From Gordonibacter sp. Marseille-P4307 (lineage in GTDB: Bacteria > Actinomycetota > Coriobacteriia > Coriobacteriales > Eggerthellaceae), in assembly GCF_900604965.1 (NCBI RefSeq), contig NZ_UWPD01000001.1, positions 1,465,311 to 1,529,310 of the forward strand: a stretch of 64,000 bases of DNA, given 5' to 3'. This document shows positions 34,701 to 43,044 of the stretch, one piece after another (positions within the stretch are counted from its first letter, which is position 1; each line of letters opens with the position of its first letter). The notes under the pieces were generated by a model. The model searched no databases, was not told the origin of the DNA, and was given only the letters and a program-made list of their open reading frames with translations. Position numbers and translations under genes: made by a program.

Positions 34701-36880
34701 TATGCCTGCACCTTCCTTACCTTGACCGCGATCTCCTGACTCATGATCGAGCCCACATGGGGCTCGAAATCGCCCTCGAGGTAATCGGACAGGTCGATGC
34801 CGTATCCGTACGCAAGCGCAAGATCCTTGGACTTGCCGCCGTAATGCGACGGCACGAACAGCACGCCGGGCATGATGCGCTCGGTCACCTTGACCGCCAC
34901 CTTATCGGAATGGATGTCGTTGTAGACCTCCACCGTATCGCCCGTCTCGATGCCGAGTTTCTCGGCGTCTGCAGCGGCCATCCAGATGCGCTCCATGTTG
35001 TATTCGCGCGAGATGGCGTTCAGCGACTCAACCGGCAGCGTCATGGTGTGCGAATGGATGCTCTGCTTGCCGCCGACGACGAAGAACTCGCCGTCTGCAG
35101 GCACGACCTTGCGCGGGATGTAGCTGATGACCGGGTTCATGCCGGTGGCGCCCACCTTCTCGTTGGAAAGCTCCACCTTGCCCGATTTCGTCTTGAACTT
35201 GGGAACCTTGTATTCGAAATGAGGATCGGGAAGCGCCACCACGCCCTTTTCGCGCACCTCGGCAACCGAAGTCCCCAACGTGTTCAGCTGAGCCTCGGAC
35301 AGCTCTTCAACGCTGAACCGGAAGTACTCGCCCACGCCGCACGCCTCGGCAAGCCCGGCGAAGATCTCGTCGCACGACTTCGTCTCGGGATGGATGCGGT
35401 CGATGATGGGAAACCTCATGGCCACGGCGTGCTTCTTGCCGCCCAGAGGCTCGGGAACCTCCATGCGCTCGATGTAGGAGCACTCGGGCAGCACGAAATC
35501 GGACTGCATCGCGGTCTCGCTCATCTGGATGTCGATGGTGACCACGAGCTCGGCGTCGTCGAGGGCCTTCGTCCACATCTTGGGGCTGCCGTAGCCGCGC
35601 GCACCGTTGGAATTGTAGAAGAAAAACGCCTTCACCTTGCCCGAAGCGGCGGCAGCCGCAGCCGAGCCCATGTTGCTGACAGCCAGCGGGTACTCGGCAT
35701 CTCCCACGCGCTTGGCCTTGGGCTTGGGAACCTTGGGGAATTTCTCGGGATCGAGATCTCCGAACGCAGGGGTCGAGGTCAGAAGAGCCCCGCCCTTTTG
35801 GCCGAAGCTGCCCAGAAGGGCGTTCACCGCGCAGAACGCGCGGGCGGTCTCGAACGAGTTGGCGTACGAGCAGCCATTGACGGCTCGCCAAGAGGGCTCC
35901 ACGCTTGCCGCCGGGGCCGCTTTTGCCATGGCGCGAGCCAGTTCGCGAATGCGATCGGCAGAAACGCCGCAGATACCCTCGGCCCATTCGGGCGTGTACT
36001 CTTTGCACTGAGCCGCAAACTCGTCGAAACCGACGGTCTCGTTGTCGATAAAGTCGTGGTTATACAGGTCCTCCTCGATCAGCACGTTGCACATGCCCAG
36101 AAGGAATGCCAGATCACCGCCGGGAACGATGGGCACCCAATCGGTTGCGAAGATACCGGTGCTGTTCAGACGCGGATCGACCAGCACCACGCGGCAGTTC
36201 GCATCGGCCGCCGCCGCGACGCTTTGAACCGACGAAGGGCGGATGCCGTCGCCGTAGCTGCGGCCGACGAACATGACCATCTTGGCCTTGCCGAAATCGG
36301 TCGAGTACTTGCCGGTGCCGATAACCTGAGTGAGACCGCTTTCCTTCGACAGATTGCAGGCGCACCCGTGCGTGTAGAGGTTGGCTGAACCCAGCGCGTT
36401 GATGAAGCGTTTGGAATAGTACTTGCCCGACGGGCGCGGGTCCTGGATCATGGCGATGGACTCGGGGCCGAACTCTCCCTTGATCCTCTTCACGCGCTCG
36501 CCGATCTCGGCGAACGCCTCGTCCCACGTGCAAGGGACGAACGATCCGTCCTCGGTTTTGCGCAGCGGCGTCGTGATGCGGTGCGCACTGTAGGCCATCT
36601 GGGCCACACCGTGAGCGCGACCGCAAGCCGTTCCCTTCGCATTCGGATGATCCTTGTGGCCCTCGACGGTCCACAGGCGCCCGTCTTTGACGGTGCATAC
36701 CAGACCGCACTTGCTCGAGCAGCCGTTGCACAGCGTGAAGCCGCGAGAAACCTCGGCGCCCCCTCCTTGCTGATCGGGGCTTGCAGCCCAGGCTGCGTAC
36801 GACGCGCCGCTTGCGGCCGCCACAGCCGAAAGCGCCGCGGCGCCCTGCAGGAACCCGCGCCTCGATAAGGCATCCCTCAT
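34700..36880 (-). CDS. Tat-exported molybdopterin oxidoreductase, PsrA/PhsA-like
   Basis: A 726-residue catalytic subunit of the DMSO reductase superfamily. The Tat signal SRRGFLQGAAAL is at residues 6-17. The [4Fe-4S] site is Cys51, 54, 58 and 86, and the likely molybdenum-ligand Cys lies in THGCACNLSK (173 or 175). The C-terminal MopB cofactor-binding domain follows (GIETGDTVEVYNDIHSDKV). Length and ligand resemble polysulfide/thiosulfate reductases, but related enzymes in this bacterial group act on many organic substrates, so the substrate is undetermined. It sits between the TorD-like chaperone and the Fe-S subunit. Confidence 0.92.
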   Translation of the reverse strand: MRDALSRRGFLQGAAALSAVAAASGASYAAWAASPDQQGGGAEVSRGFTLCNGCSSKCGLVCTVKDGRLWTVEGHKDHPNAKGTACGRAHGVAQMAYSAHRITTPLRKTEDGSFVPCTWDEAFAEIGERVKRIKGEFGPESIAMIQDPRPSGKYYSKRFINALGSANLYTHGCACNLSKESGLTQVIGTGKYSTDFGKAKMVMFVGRSYGDGIRPSSVQSVAAAADANCRVVLVDPRLNSTGIFATDWVPIVPGGDLAFLLGMCNVLIEEDLYNHDFIDNETVGFDEFAAQCKEYTPEWAEGICGVSADRIRELARAMAKAAPAASVEPSWRAVNGCSYANSFETARAFCAVNALLGSFGQKGGALLTSTPAFGDLDPEKFPKVPKPKAKRVGDAEYPLAVSNMGSAAAAAASGKVKAFFFYNSNGARGYGSPKMWTKALDDAELVVTIDIQMSETAMQSDFVLPECSYIERMEVPEPLGGKKHAVAMRFPIIDRIHPETKSCDEIFAGLAEACGVGEYFRFSVEELSEAQLNTLGTSVAEVREKGVVALPDPHFEYKVPKFKTKSGKVELSNEKVGATGMNPVISYIPRKVVPADGEFFVVGGKQSIHSHTMTLPVESLNAISREYNMERIWMAAADAEKLGIETGDTVEVYNDIHSDKVAVKVTERIMPGVLFVPSHYGGKSKDLALAYGYGIDLSDYLEGDFEPHVGSIMSQEIAVKVRKVQA

Positions 36881-36922
36881 CTTCTTCCTCCCTCTTTCAT
36901 CTCTCTCTATCCATTCGCACGC

Positions 36923-37585
36923 TTACAGACGCTGCATCAGATCGAGCACATGCGATACGGCACGCAGATGCCCGATCATGACGTCGATCCCCTCTTTCAG
37001 CAGCCCGCGTGAGAATTCCTCGTCCCCTGGGGGCATCCCCGCCCCGCTTGCGTCCTCCCCGTCGCTTTCGGCGGTCGGTCCCACCGAAACATCCGCGTCG
37101 TCGCCGAGCGCTCGGTCGCGCACCGATGCGAGCTGCGCTTCGTATTCGCCCAGCCACCACAGATGGTCGCCCGCAACCTGGCGAGCCGCATCGAATTCGC
37201 CCGCTTCCACCAGAAGCGCCACGAACTCGCTTATGAGCGAAAGGTGGTCGGGCATCGCCGAAAACTCGCTGGGAACGCGCTCGATCCCCGCCAAGGAGTA
37301 CAGATACTCCAGATGCTGCGCCGATGCGGATCCGTACATTCCCCTGACATTGGGAAGCCCGCTGCCCTTATCGCCAAACGAGCGGAAAAACGACTCGACG
37401 GGAAGCGAAGCGTCGGGAAGACCCGCAACAAGCAGCGTCTTGCGAGCCTCGTCGAGCGCGCGATCGCGCCTGCTGCAAGTCGCTGGATTCTCTGCAGGTT
37501 CGTACGGGGCGAACGCCTCGGCTGCTTCGCGCAAGATGCGCACCGTCTCGGTCGACGGAACCGTCCCCTCGGTGATTCCGGTCAT
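36923..37585 (-). CDS. TorD/DmsD-family molybdoenzyme chaperone
   Basis: A 220-residue helical protein with the family marker MPDHLSLISEFVALLVEAGE and a following DHLWWLGEYEAQL. Such chaperones bind the Tat signal of the molybdoenzyme and hold it back until cofactor is inserted. It is the first gene of the operon, 42 bases upstream of the catalytic subunit. The stretch at about 165-190 is acidic and low-complexity and is not conserved in the family. The ATG at 37585 has a GGGGAGAG ribosome site. Confidence 0.88.
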   Translation of the reverse strand: MTGITEGTVPSTETVRILREAAEAFAPYEPAENPATCSRRDRALDEARKTLLVAGLPDASLPVESFFRSFGDKGSGLPNVRGMYGSASAQHLEYLYSLAGIERVPSEFSAMPDHLSLISEFVALLVEAGEFDAARQVAGDHLWWLGEYEAQLASVRDRALGDDADVSVGPTAESDGEDASGAGMPPGDEEFSRGLLKEGIDVMIGHLRAVSHVLDLMQRL

Positions 37586-37629
37586 AACTCTCCCCTCTCG
37601 CTCTTAGGGAGACTACGTTCACCCGCGCT

Positions 37630-37742
37630 TCACAACCTCGTCACAAATTGATGATTTTTCACATAAGACCTGATGGGAAACTAATATCATCAAAAACTGA
37701 CGACACCGGTCTCGGTGGGGCGCGGCTTCCATCTAATATCAT
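37630..37742. promoter_or_regulatory. Repeat-rich divergent control region, molybdoenzyme operon / membrane LuxR
   Basis: The 192-base gap between the divergent torD-like and LuxR-type genes contains several repeats. TCACAA occurs twice, 11 bases apart (37630-37635, 37641-37646). The inverted repeat TTGATGAT/ATCATCAA has arms at 37648-37655 and 37686-37693. CTAATATCAT occurs twice, 52 bases apart (37681-37690, 37733-37742), each containing a TAATAT that could be a -10 element. The stretch is markedly AT-rich. It is the natural place for the adjacent LuxR-type regulator to bind. Confidence 0.55.
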
Positions 37743-37777
37743 GGTTCGACACGCGAACAACAGGGGGTGGTTCTCGC

Positions 37778-39286
37778 ATGACGCTTACATCGTCTTCCAG
37801 GTCGGAAGGCATCACCGCGCTTAAGTCGCTGCGCCCCAGCGACGTCGGAATGGCGTTTTTCTGGGCATGCAGCATGCTTACGTTCAGAAGCTCGGTGCTT
37901 TTGAACGGTCGACTCGACACGCCCCTCGTGCAGACGATCGTCGTCGTCGCGTCGTTCACCGCGAACATGACGGTTCTTATCCTGGTTTCGTTTTGGATCG
38001 AATCGCGCGACCGGCCGCTTGGAAAGAGGCTGCCCGTAGCCGCGCTCGTCCTCACGCTTGTGGGATTGTTCGGTATCGCGCTCGCCGATCTGCTCCAAGA
38101 ACCCTTGGGAGATGCCGCTGTGGGCTTCCTGGTGGCCTCCTCGATCGTTACCGGTGCGGGCTACGGTCTGTTCTGGGGTTCGTGGGCCGAAAAGCTGGGC
38201 AAGAAACACCCGACGAAGCTTGCTCTGATCATGCCCCTCGTATTCATGCTATCAGCGGCGCTCTTCCTCGCCGTCAGCATTCTCTCATCCGATCTGAAGA
38301 TCCCCTCGGTTGCGCTGCTGGCCGTCTTCGTGGTTGTCAGCTTCCTCACGCTCTCCGAAAAGGAGCGCAGCGACTCTTTGGTCGATCATGCAGTGCGCAT
38401 GACCAACAGCCGCCCCGCTTTCATCTCGCTGTTCGACCTCATGGCGCTTTCCATCATCGTAAGCTTCCTGTTCGGATTCATGTGGGAAAGCACCGTGCTC
38501 AACATGCAGTCGGTCAACGATGCGCACCGCATGCCCATGTTCGCCAACCTGGCGCTGTCCTTGGTGCTGGTGGCCATTGCCTTGTGCGCCAAACGCCATA
38601 TCGACTTCGACATAGCCTACCGATTCATCATCCCCACCGTTATCGGCCTGTTCGCCATCCTGCCCCTGTTCGGGAAATCAAATCCCGTCTTCATGAACAC
38701 GCTCACGACGCTGGGATACGGATTCTTCGATGTCACGATGATGTACGTCGCCTTCTCGGCCGCCTACGATCGGGCCGCCTCGGGTTTTTTCGTGGGAGGC
38801 CTCATCAGGGCGATCTCCATCTTCTCGCGCCTCGCCGGCATCGGTATCGGTTTTCTGTCGGCGCTGATTGCCCGCGATCAGCAGTGGATCGCCATCCTGT
38901 CGGTGTCGGTGGCATCCATGTACGGACTGCTGCTCGCGTGGATGATCTACCGTAAAGGCGGTGCCCGACGCACGTCGCTTCATGCTGCACCAGCCGCCGG
39001 CCCCGATTCCGTGCCTGCGCCTACCGCGCAGACCGAGCACCGAGCAGAACCGATCGATCCGCTTACACGCCTCTCCGAGGATTTCTCCCTCACGCGGCGC
39101 GAGGCCGAGGTCCTTCCCTATCTCGCTCAGGGGAGAAGCGCGAAGGCGATCGCGGCCGAGCTATTCGTTTCCGAGAGCACGGTGCGCACCCATACGCGCA
39201 AGATCTACGAAAAAGCGGATCTCCACTCACGCGAAGACCTCTTCGCGCTGATCAGAACCTACGAGAACGACCAAGACGGCATGTAA
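37778..39286 (+). CDS. Membrane-embedded LuxR-type regulator (12-TM domain plus HTH)
   Basis: A 502-residue fusion. Residues to about 400 contain roughly 12 hydrophobic helices of MFS-like layout. A short linker follows, then a LuxR/GerE DNA-binding domain (LTRREAEVLPYLAQGRSAKA, then ELFVSESTVRTHTRKIYEKA). Such membrane LuxR regulators are a hallmark of Eggerthella and relatives and often sit beside the enzymes they control. The likely role is to sense a small molecule at the membrane and switch on the divergent molybdoenzyme operon. The ATG at 37778 follows CAGGGGG; an earlier ATG at 37715 is less likely. Confidence 0.88.
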   Translation: MTLTSSSRSEGITALKSLRPSDVGMAFFWACSMLTFRSSVLLNGRLDTPLVQTIVVVASFTANMTVLILVSFWIESRDRPLGKRLPVAALVLTLVGLFGIALADLLQEPLGDAAVGFLVASSIVTGAGYGLFWGSWAEKLGKKHPTKLALIMPLVFMLSAALFLAVSILSSDLKIPSVALLAVFVVVSFLTLSEKERSDSLVDHAVRMTNSRPAFISLFDLMALSIIVSFLFGFMWESTVLNMQSVNDAHRMPMFANLALSLVLVAIALCAKRHIDFDIAYRFIIPTVIGLFAILPLFGKSNPVFMNTLTTLGYGFFDVTMMYVAFSAAYDRAASGFFVGGLIRAISIFSRLAGIGIGFLSALIARDQQWIAILSVSVASMYGLLLAWMIYRKGGARRTSLHAAPAAGPDSVPAPTAQTEHRAEPIDPLTRLSEDFSLTRREAEVLPYLAQGRSAKAIAAELFVSESTVRTHTRKIYEKADLHSREDLFALIRTYENDQDGM

Positions 39287-39315
39287 TCCCCTCGGCGCGC
39301 GACAAGGAGCCCTTC

Positions 39316-39657
39316 ATGAACATCCAGATATTCGGTACCGGTAAAAGCTTCGACACCAAGAAGGCTCAGCGCTACTTCAAAGAGCGCCGCATCCCGTTCC
39401 AGTTCATCGATATGAAGGAGAAGGGTCTGAGCAAAGGGGAGCTCTCCTCGGTCGCCCAGGCAGTCGGAGGAATCGATGCGCTCATCGATTCCTCCTGCAA
39501 AGACGATTATGCCCGCACCCTGGTCGAGCATACGCCCGATGTCCTGAAATTCGACAAGATACTTGAAAATCAGCAGGTCGTTCGCACGCCTATCGTGCGC
39601 AACGGCCGCAAGGCCACCGTAGGGTACCAACCCGACGTGTGGAAAACCTGGGAATAG
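39316..39657 (+). CDS. ArsC/Spx/YffB-family thioredoxin-fold protein without the active Cys
   Basis: A 113-residue protein with the ArsC/Spx fold: start MNIQIFGTGKSFDTKKAQRY, then IPFQFIDMKEKGLSKGELSS, a central LVEHTPDVLKFDKIL and the closing VRTPIVRNGRKATVGYQPD. In arsenate reductases and Spx the loop after the first strand holds the redox Cys (CxxC or CNTC); here it reads GTGKSFDTKKA with none. Arsenate reduction is therefore unlikely. The single Cys in the protein is in SSCKDDY. A role as a binding or regulatory protein is possible. RBS AAGGAG precedes the ATG. Confidence 0.8.
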   Translation: MNIQIFGTGKSFDTKKAQRYFKERRIPFQFIDMKEKGLSKGELSSVAQAVGGIDALIDSSCKDDYARTLVEHTPDVLKFDKILENQQVVRTPIVRNGRKATVGYQPDVWKTWE

Positions 39658-39660
39658 CAA

Positions 39661-39692
39661 CGACGCCGCATCCCAGATGGGATGCGGCGTCG
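39661..39692. terminator. Bidirectional terminator hairpin
   Basis: A perfect 14-base-pair stem (arms 39661-39674 and 39679-39692) with a four-base AGAT loop lies between the ArsC-like gene and the convergent APC permease gene. No T-run follows, but the stem is long and symmetrical, so it should act on both transcripts. Confidence 0.7.
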
Positions 39693-39722
39693 AGCGCGAT
39701 GCGGCGTGAGAGGGAAGAAGGG

Positions 39723-41111
39723 CTAAACCTCGAGGTTCTTGAACGCTTCGGGAACCTCCTTGTAGCCGCGCGATCTCACCGCGCCCACGATAAGGCCGAT
39801 CACCAGCCAGGACACGCCCACCGCATAGGTAAGCGCGCTGAATCCCGTGAACACGTAAGCCAGGATAAGGATGCCGACCCAGGGGCATACCAGGTACTTC
39901 ACGATATCGCCCAACGTCGTGCGCTTTCCCTCCTTCACCGCGAAAAACCAGAACACCGCGAAGTTCAGCATGATGAACGAAGTCAGTGCTCCGAAATTGA
40001 CCAGCGTCGCCAGCTCGCCCATGTCCAGGAACAACGACAGCGCGAGCGCGATGCCGCCGATAAAGAGCGCGCCCACATAGGGAGTCTGGAACTTCTGGTG
40101 AACCTTGCCGAACACGCTGGGGATGGTTTTATCGCGACCCATGCTGTACAGCAGGCGCGAAGCGGCCGTCTGGGCATTCATGATGTTGGCGATACCCACC
40201 GCCACGATATTGATGACCAGCATGATCTTTTGGAACACCGGCCCGCCGATCATCTCGACGCCCACGAAAAAGGCGTTGTCCTGGTCGATATTGCGCCAAT
40301 CGGGCTGGATGAGGGCCGCGATATAGGTCTGGGCGATGAACACCACGATGATGATGCAGAGCGCGATGATGATGCCCCGGCCGATGTTCTTCTCGGGATG
40401 CTCGGTCTCTTCGGCCAGCGTGGAGATGCCGTCGAACCCGAGGAAATTCAACGCGGCGATCGAGATGGCCGCGGCGATGAAATGGGCGTCGATCTTACCC
40501 GGCTGATAGATCGGATCGATCGTGAAGGCGCCGGTGCCTCCGCCCCCGGCGATGAACATGCAGCCCAAAGCGACGAAGGCGATAACCGCCAAGATCTCGA
40601 CCGCGAAGATGACGATATCGACTCCGCGCGTGATAGTGATGCCGCGAATGGTGATGAACGTGTTCAGCGCCACGAAGGCAATGACCCATACGTACCAGGG
40701 GCTGCCGGGGACCAGCATAACGCCCCAGTTCGCCACCATCACGTACAGCAGAGCGGGAGTGATGCAGTAATCGAGCAGGATAACCCAACCGGAAATGAAT
40801 CCGACATGCGGGTTGATGCCGCGCTGCACGTAGGAATACACCGAACCCGCGATGGGAAACCTATTGCTCATACGCATATAGCTGAGCGCCGTGAAGCTGA
40901 TGGCGATGAAGCCGATGATGTACACGAGCGTCGGCAAACCCTGAGACTGATAATCAACCAGGCCGTAGATCGAATGCGGCGCGATGATAACCATGAACAG
41001 AACGCCGTACAGAACCACGTCGCTCAGTCCCAGCGTTCGCCGAAGCTCTTGCCTGTACCCGAATCTCTCGACGCCCTCACCGGGCGTCTGCTGCTCCTTT
41101 GCCTGTGCCAT
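39723..41111 (-). CDS. APC-superfamily amino acid/amide permease
   Basis: A 462-residue membrane protein with 12 to 13 helices and APC motifs: the first helix (LSDVVLYGVLFMVIIAPHSI), FPIAGSVYSYVQRGINPHVG, and FLGFDGISTLAEETEHPEKN at TM6-7. It would take up an amine, amino acid or amide. It lies 37 bases downstream of an acetamidase/formamidase-family gene, so it may import that enzyme's substrate; this is inference from position. No adjacent regulator is seen. The start ATG at 41111 follows AGGGAGGAT. Confidence 0.9.
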   Translation of the reverse strand: MAQAKEQQTPGEGVERFGYRQELRRTLGLSDVVLYGVLFMVIIAPHSIYGLVDYQSQGLPTLVYIIGFIAISFTALSYMRMSNRFPIAGSVYSYVQRGINPHVGFISGWVILLDYCITPALLYVMVANWGVMLVPGSPWYVWVIAFVALNTFITIRGITITRGVDIVIFAVEILAVIAFVALGCMFIAGGGGTGAFTIDPIYQPGKIDAHFIAAAISIAALNFLGFDGISTLAEETEHPEKNIGRGIIIALCIIIVVFIAQTYIAALIQPDWRNIDQDNAFFVGVEMIGGPVFQKIMLVINIVAVGIANIMNAQTAASRLLYSMGRDKTIPSVFGKVHQKFQTPYVGALFIGGIALALSLFLDMGELATLVNFGALTSFIMLNFAVFWFFAVKEGKRTTLGDIVKYLVCPWVGILILAYVFTGFSALTYAVGVSWLVIGLIVGAVRSRGYKEVPEAFKNLEV

Positions 41112-41148
41112 ATCCTCCCTTTCCTCCTTAAAAACCTTGAAGCCTTAT

Positions 41149-42060
41149 CTAAAACCGCACATCAGCATCGATGAGCGGCTTTATACTGGGATGTTTGGGG
41201 GCGCCGAAGCGCAAAGACATCTCGACGTCGCATGGTTTGCAGCCCTGGTTGATCTCCAGATCGCACTGGACCGACATGTACATGTAGGTGTCGGAAGCGC
41301 TCCAGCCCGTCGCGCGCATCAGCAGGCGGTGAAGCTCGCATGCGGCGTTGCGGCAAGCTTCTCGGTATTCGGGAGCGCTGGCGTTCACATACCACGCGTC
41401 CTTGGTCTCGAGCACCGGCCAATTAAGCTCGTATCCTTTAACAAGGGCGATGCGAACCGTGATGGACGCCGGTATCTCGATTCCCGTTCCGCATATCTCG
41501 GAATCGCCCATGGCCGCATGGACATCGCCCATCTGCAGCAGCGCACCTTCGACGCGAACGGGCAGGTACACCCTCGCACCGCGCTCGATGAGCTTGCAAT
41601 CCATGTTCCCGCCATGGCTTCCGATATACCCGTCGATAACGTCGTCTCCGCTGGGCGCGGTTCCGATCACGCCGATCATCGGACGGATGGGGAAACGAAC
41701 ACCGTTGAAGCAGGCGAAACCCCTCTCGATCCGAACCTTCTTAGTGGCGTACGGCATACCCTCGTAAAGGGGCCCGCAATGATCGTCGGTGGCGATGGTG
41801 CCCTCGTCGGCCACATCGATGTCGAGGATATCGACCACCAACACGTCACCGGGTTCGGCGCCCTTGACGAACACCGGCCCTGCGGCAGGGTTGGCCACAT
41901 CGTAGCCGTAGTCCAAAGACCGCATGGTGACGGACTCGTCCGTAATCCGGTTGGAAAAGCAGTCGAGCGTTTCGAACACCAGGGTCTCCCCGGGATCCGC
42001 CCAGGCGCACGGCTGGCTGTCCTTGGAGAATCGGTAAACCTGATCGGTGATGACCTGCAT
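41149..42060 (-). CDS. Acetamidase/formamidase-family amidase
   Basis: A 303-residue enzyme of the FmdA/AmdA family that releases ammonia from short amides. Recognisable segments are VFVKGAEPGDVLVVDILDID, the IGVIGTAPSG region, SHGGNMDCKLIERGARVYLP and LLQMGDVHAAMGDSEICGTGIE. These His/Asp-rich loops bind the catalytic metal. Bacillus-type members are about 300 residues, as here, while Methylophilus FmdA is about 400. It precedes the APC permease gene in one operon. GAAAGGGGC lies before the ATG at 42060. Confidence 0.9.
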   Translation of the reverse strand: MQVITDQVYRFSKDSQPCAWADPGETLVFETLDCFSNRITDESVTMRSLDYGYDVANPAAGPVFVKGAEPGDVLVVDILDIDVADEGTIATDDHCGPLYEGMPYATKKVRIERGFACFNGVRFPIRPMIGVIGTAPSGDDVIDGYIGSHGGNMDCKLIERGARVYLPVRVEGALLQMGDVHAAMGDSEICGTGIEIPASITVRIALVKGYELNWPVLETKDAWYVNASAPEYREACRNAACELHRLLMRATGWSASDTYMYMSVQCDLEINQGCKPCDVEMSLRFGAPKHPSIKPLIDADVRF

Positions 42061-42224
42061 TGCCGCCCCTTTCTGGTAAGAATGCTTTGCGGCATTATGC
42101 GCCTCCGCCGTGCGCGCAGCCTGCCGGAAGGGTCCGCAATATGCGTGATCGGGCTCTATATTAGGTTAACGGCACGATCGACCACTTCGGCCGCCATGCG
42201 GTCCCACCGAAAGACGGGTATCCT

Positions 42225-43016
42225 GTGAGAATCATCATCTCTCCCGCGAAAACCATGGTTTCAGGCGACTTTCTCGCGCCGCAGGGCATCCCGATCCTCT
42301 GCGAGCGTTCGCGCCTGATCGCCGATGCGCTGCTGTCGATGACGAAGCGAGAGCTGCAGGCGCTGTGGAAATGCAGCGACGTTGTGGCCGATCGCGCGTA
42401 CGCAAGCACACGGCAGCTCGCGACGTTTGACTGGCTGAACCCGACCAACGCGCGGCTCACTCCCGCCCTGTTCGCCTACGAAGGGCTTCAGTACCAAAGT
42501 CTCGCTCCCCGCGTCTTGAGCGAACGCGCACTTGCGTACCTTCAACGGAACCTGCGCATCCTGTCGGGGTTCTACGGCGTCGTCAAACCTTTGGACGGCG
42601 TGGTGCCCTACCGCCTCGAAATGCAGGCCAAGCTTTCCGTCGACGGATGCCGCAACCTGTATCAATTCTGGGGCGACGCGCTATTTCGCGAAGTAACGGA
42701 TGAAGAAGGCCTCGTCGTCAACCTGGCCTCCGCAGAATACGCCAGGACGATGACGCCGTTTTTCGGAAACGGGCGTCCCTGCGCGCTGGTAACCTGCTCG
42801 TTTTATGAAAACGACGGAACCGGACGCCTCGTCTCGCGTGCCGCCCATGCGAAGGCGGCACGCGGCAGCTTTGTTCGCTGGTGCGCCGAGAACAATATCG
42901 AAAGCGCCGAGGATCTGCCCCGCTTCGACATCGGCTACCGCATCGACGAGGGGCGCTCGAGCGCAACCGAACTCGCATTCGTCCGTACGGACGAGAACGC
43001 CCCGTCCCTCACCTGA
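42225..43016 (+). CDS. yaaA: YaaA-family peroxide stress protein (DUF328)
   Basis: A 263-residue protein with the YaaA signature: start MRIIISPAKTM, TPALFAYEGLQYQSL, LRILSGFYGVVKPLDGVVPY and RLEMQAKL, then NLASAEYA. In E. coli, YaaA limits free iron and protects DNA from peroxide. The start is a GTG at 42225 and homology begins there. It is convergent with the ABC transporter cluster. No peroxide-responsive operator was recognised in the 164-base upstream gap. Length matches the family. Confidence 0.93.
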   Translation: MRIIISPAKTMVSGDFLAPQGIPILCERSRLIADALLSMTKRELQALWKCSDVVADRAYASTRQLATFDWLNPTNARLTPALFAYEGLQYQSLAPRVLSERALAYLQRNLRILSGFYGVVKPLDGVVPYRLEMQAKLSVDGCRNLYQFWGDALFREVTDEEGLVVNLASAEYARTMTPFFGNGRPCALVTCSFYENDGTGRLVSRAAHAKAARGSFVRWCAENNIESAEDLPRFDIGYRIDEGRSSATELAFVRTDENAPSLT

Positions 43017-43044
43017 ACCGACGCCCCCGGCAACCCTCTCGGCC

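Noticed and set aside
39639-41174. Long plus-strand frame opposite the APC permease
   Set aside because: Its translation is rich in Arg, His and Asp without family features; it is a high-GC antisense shadow of the permease gene.
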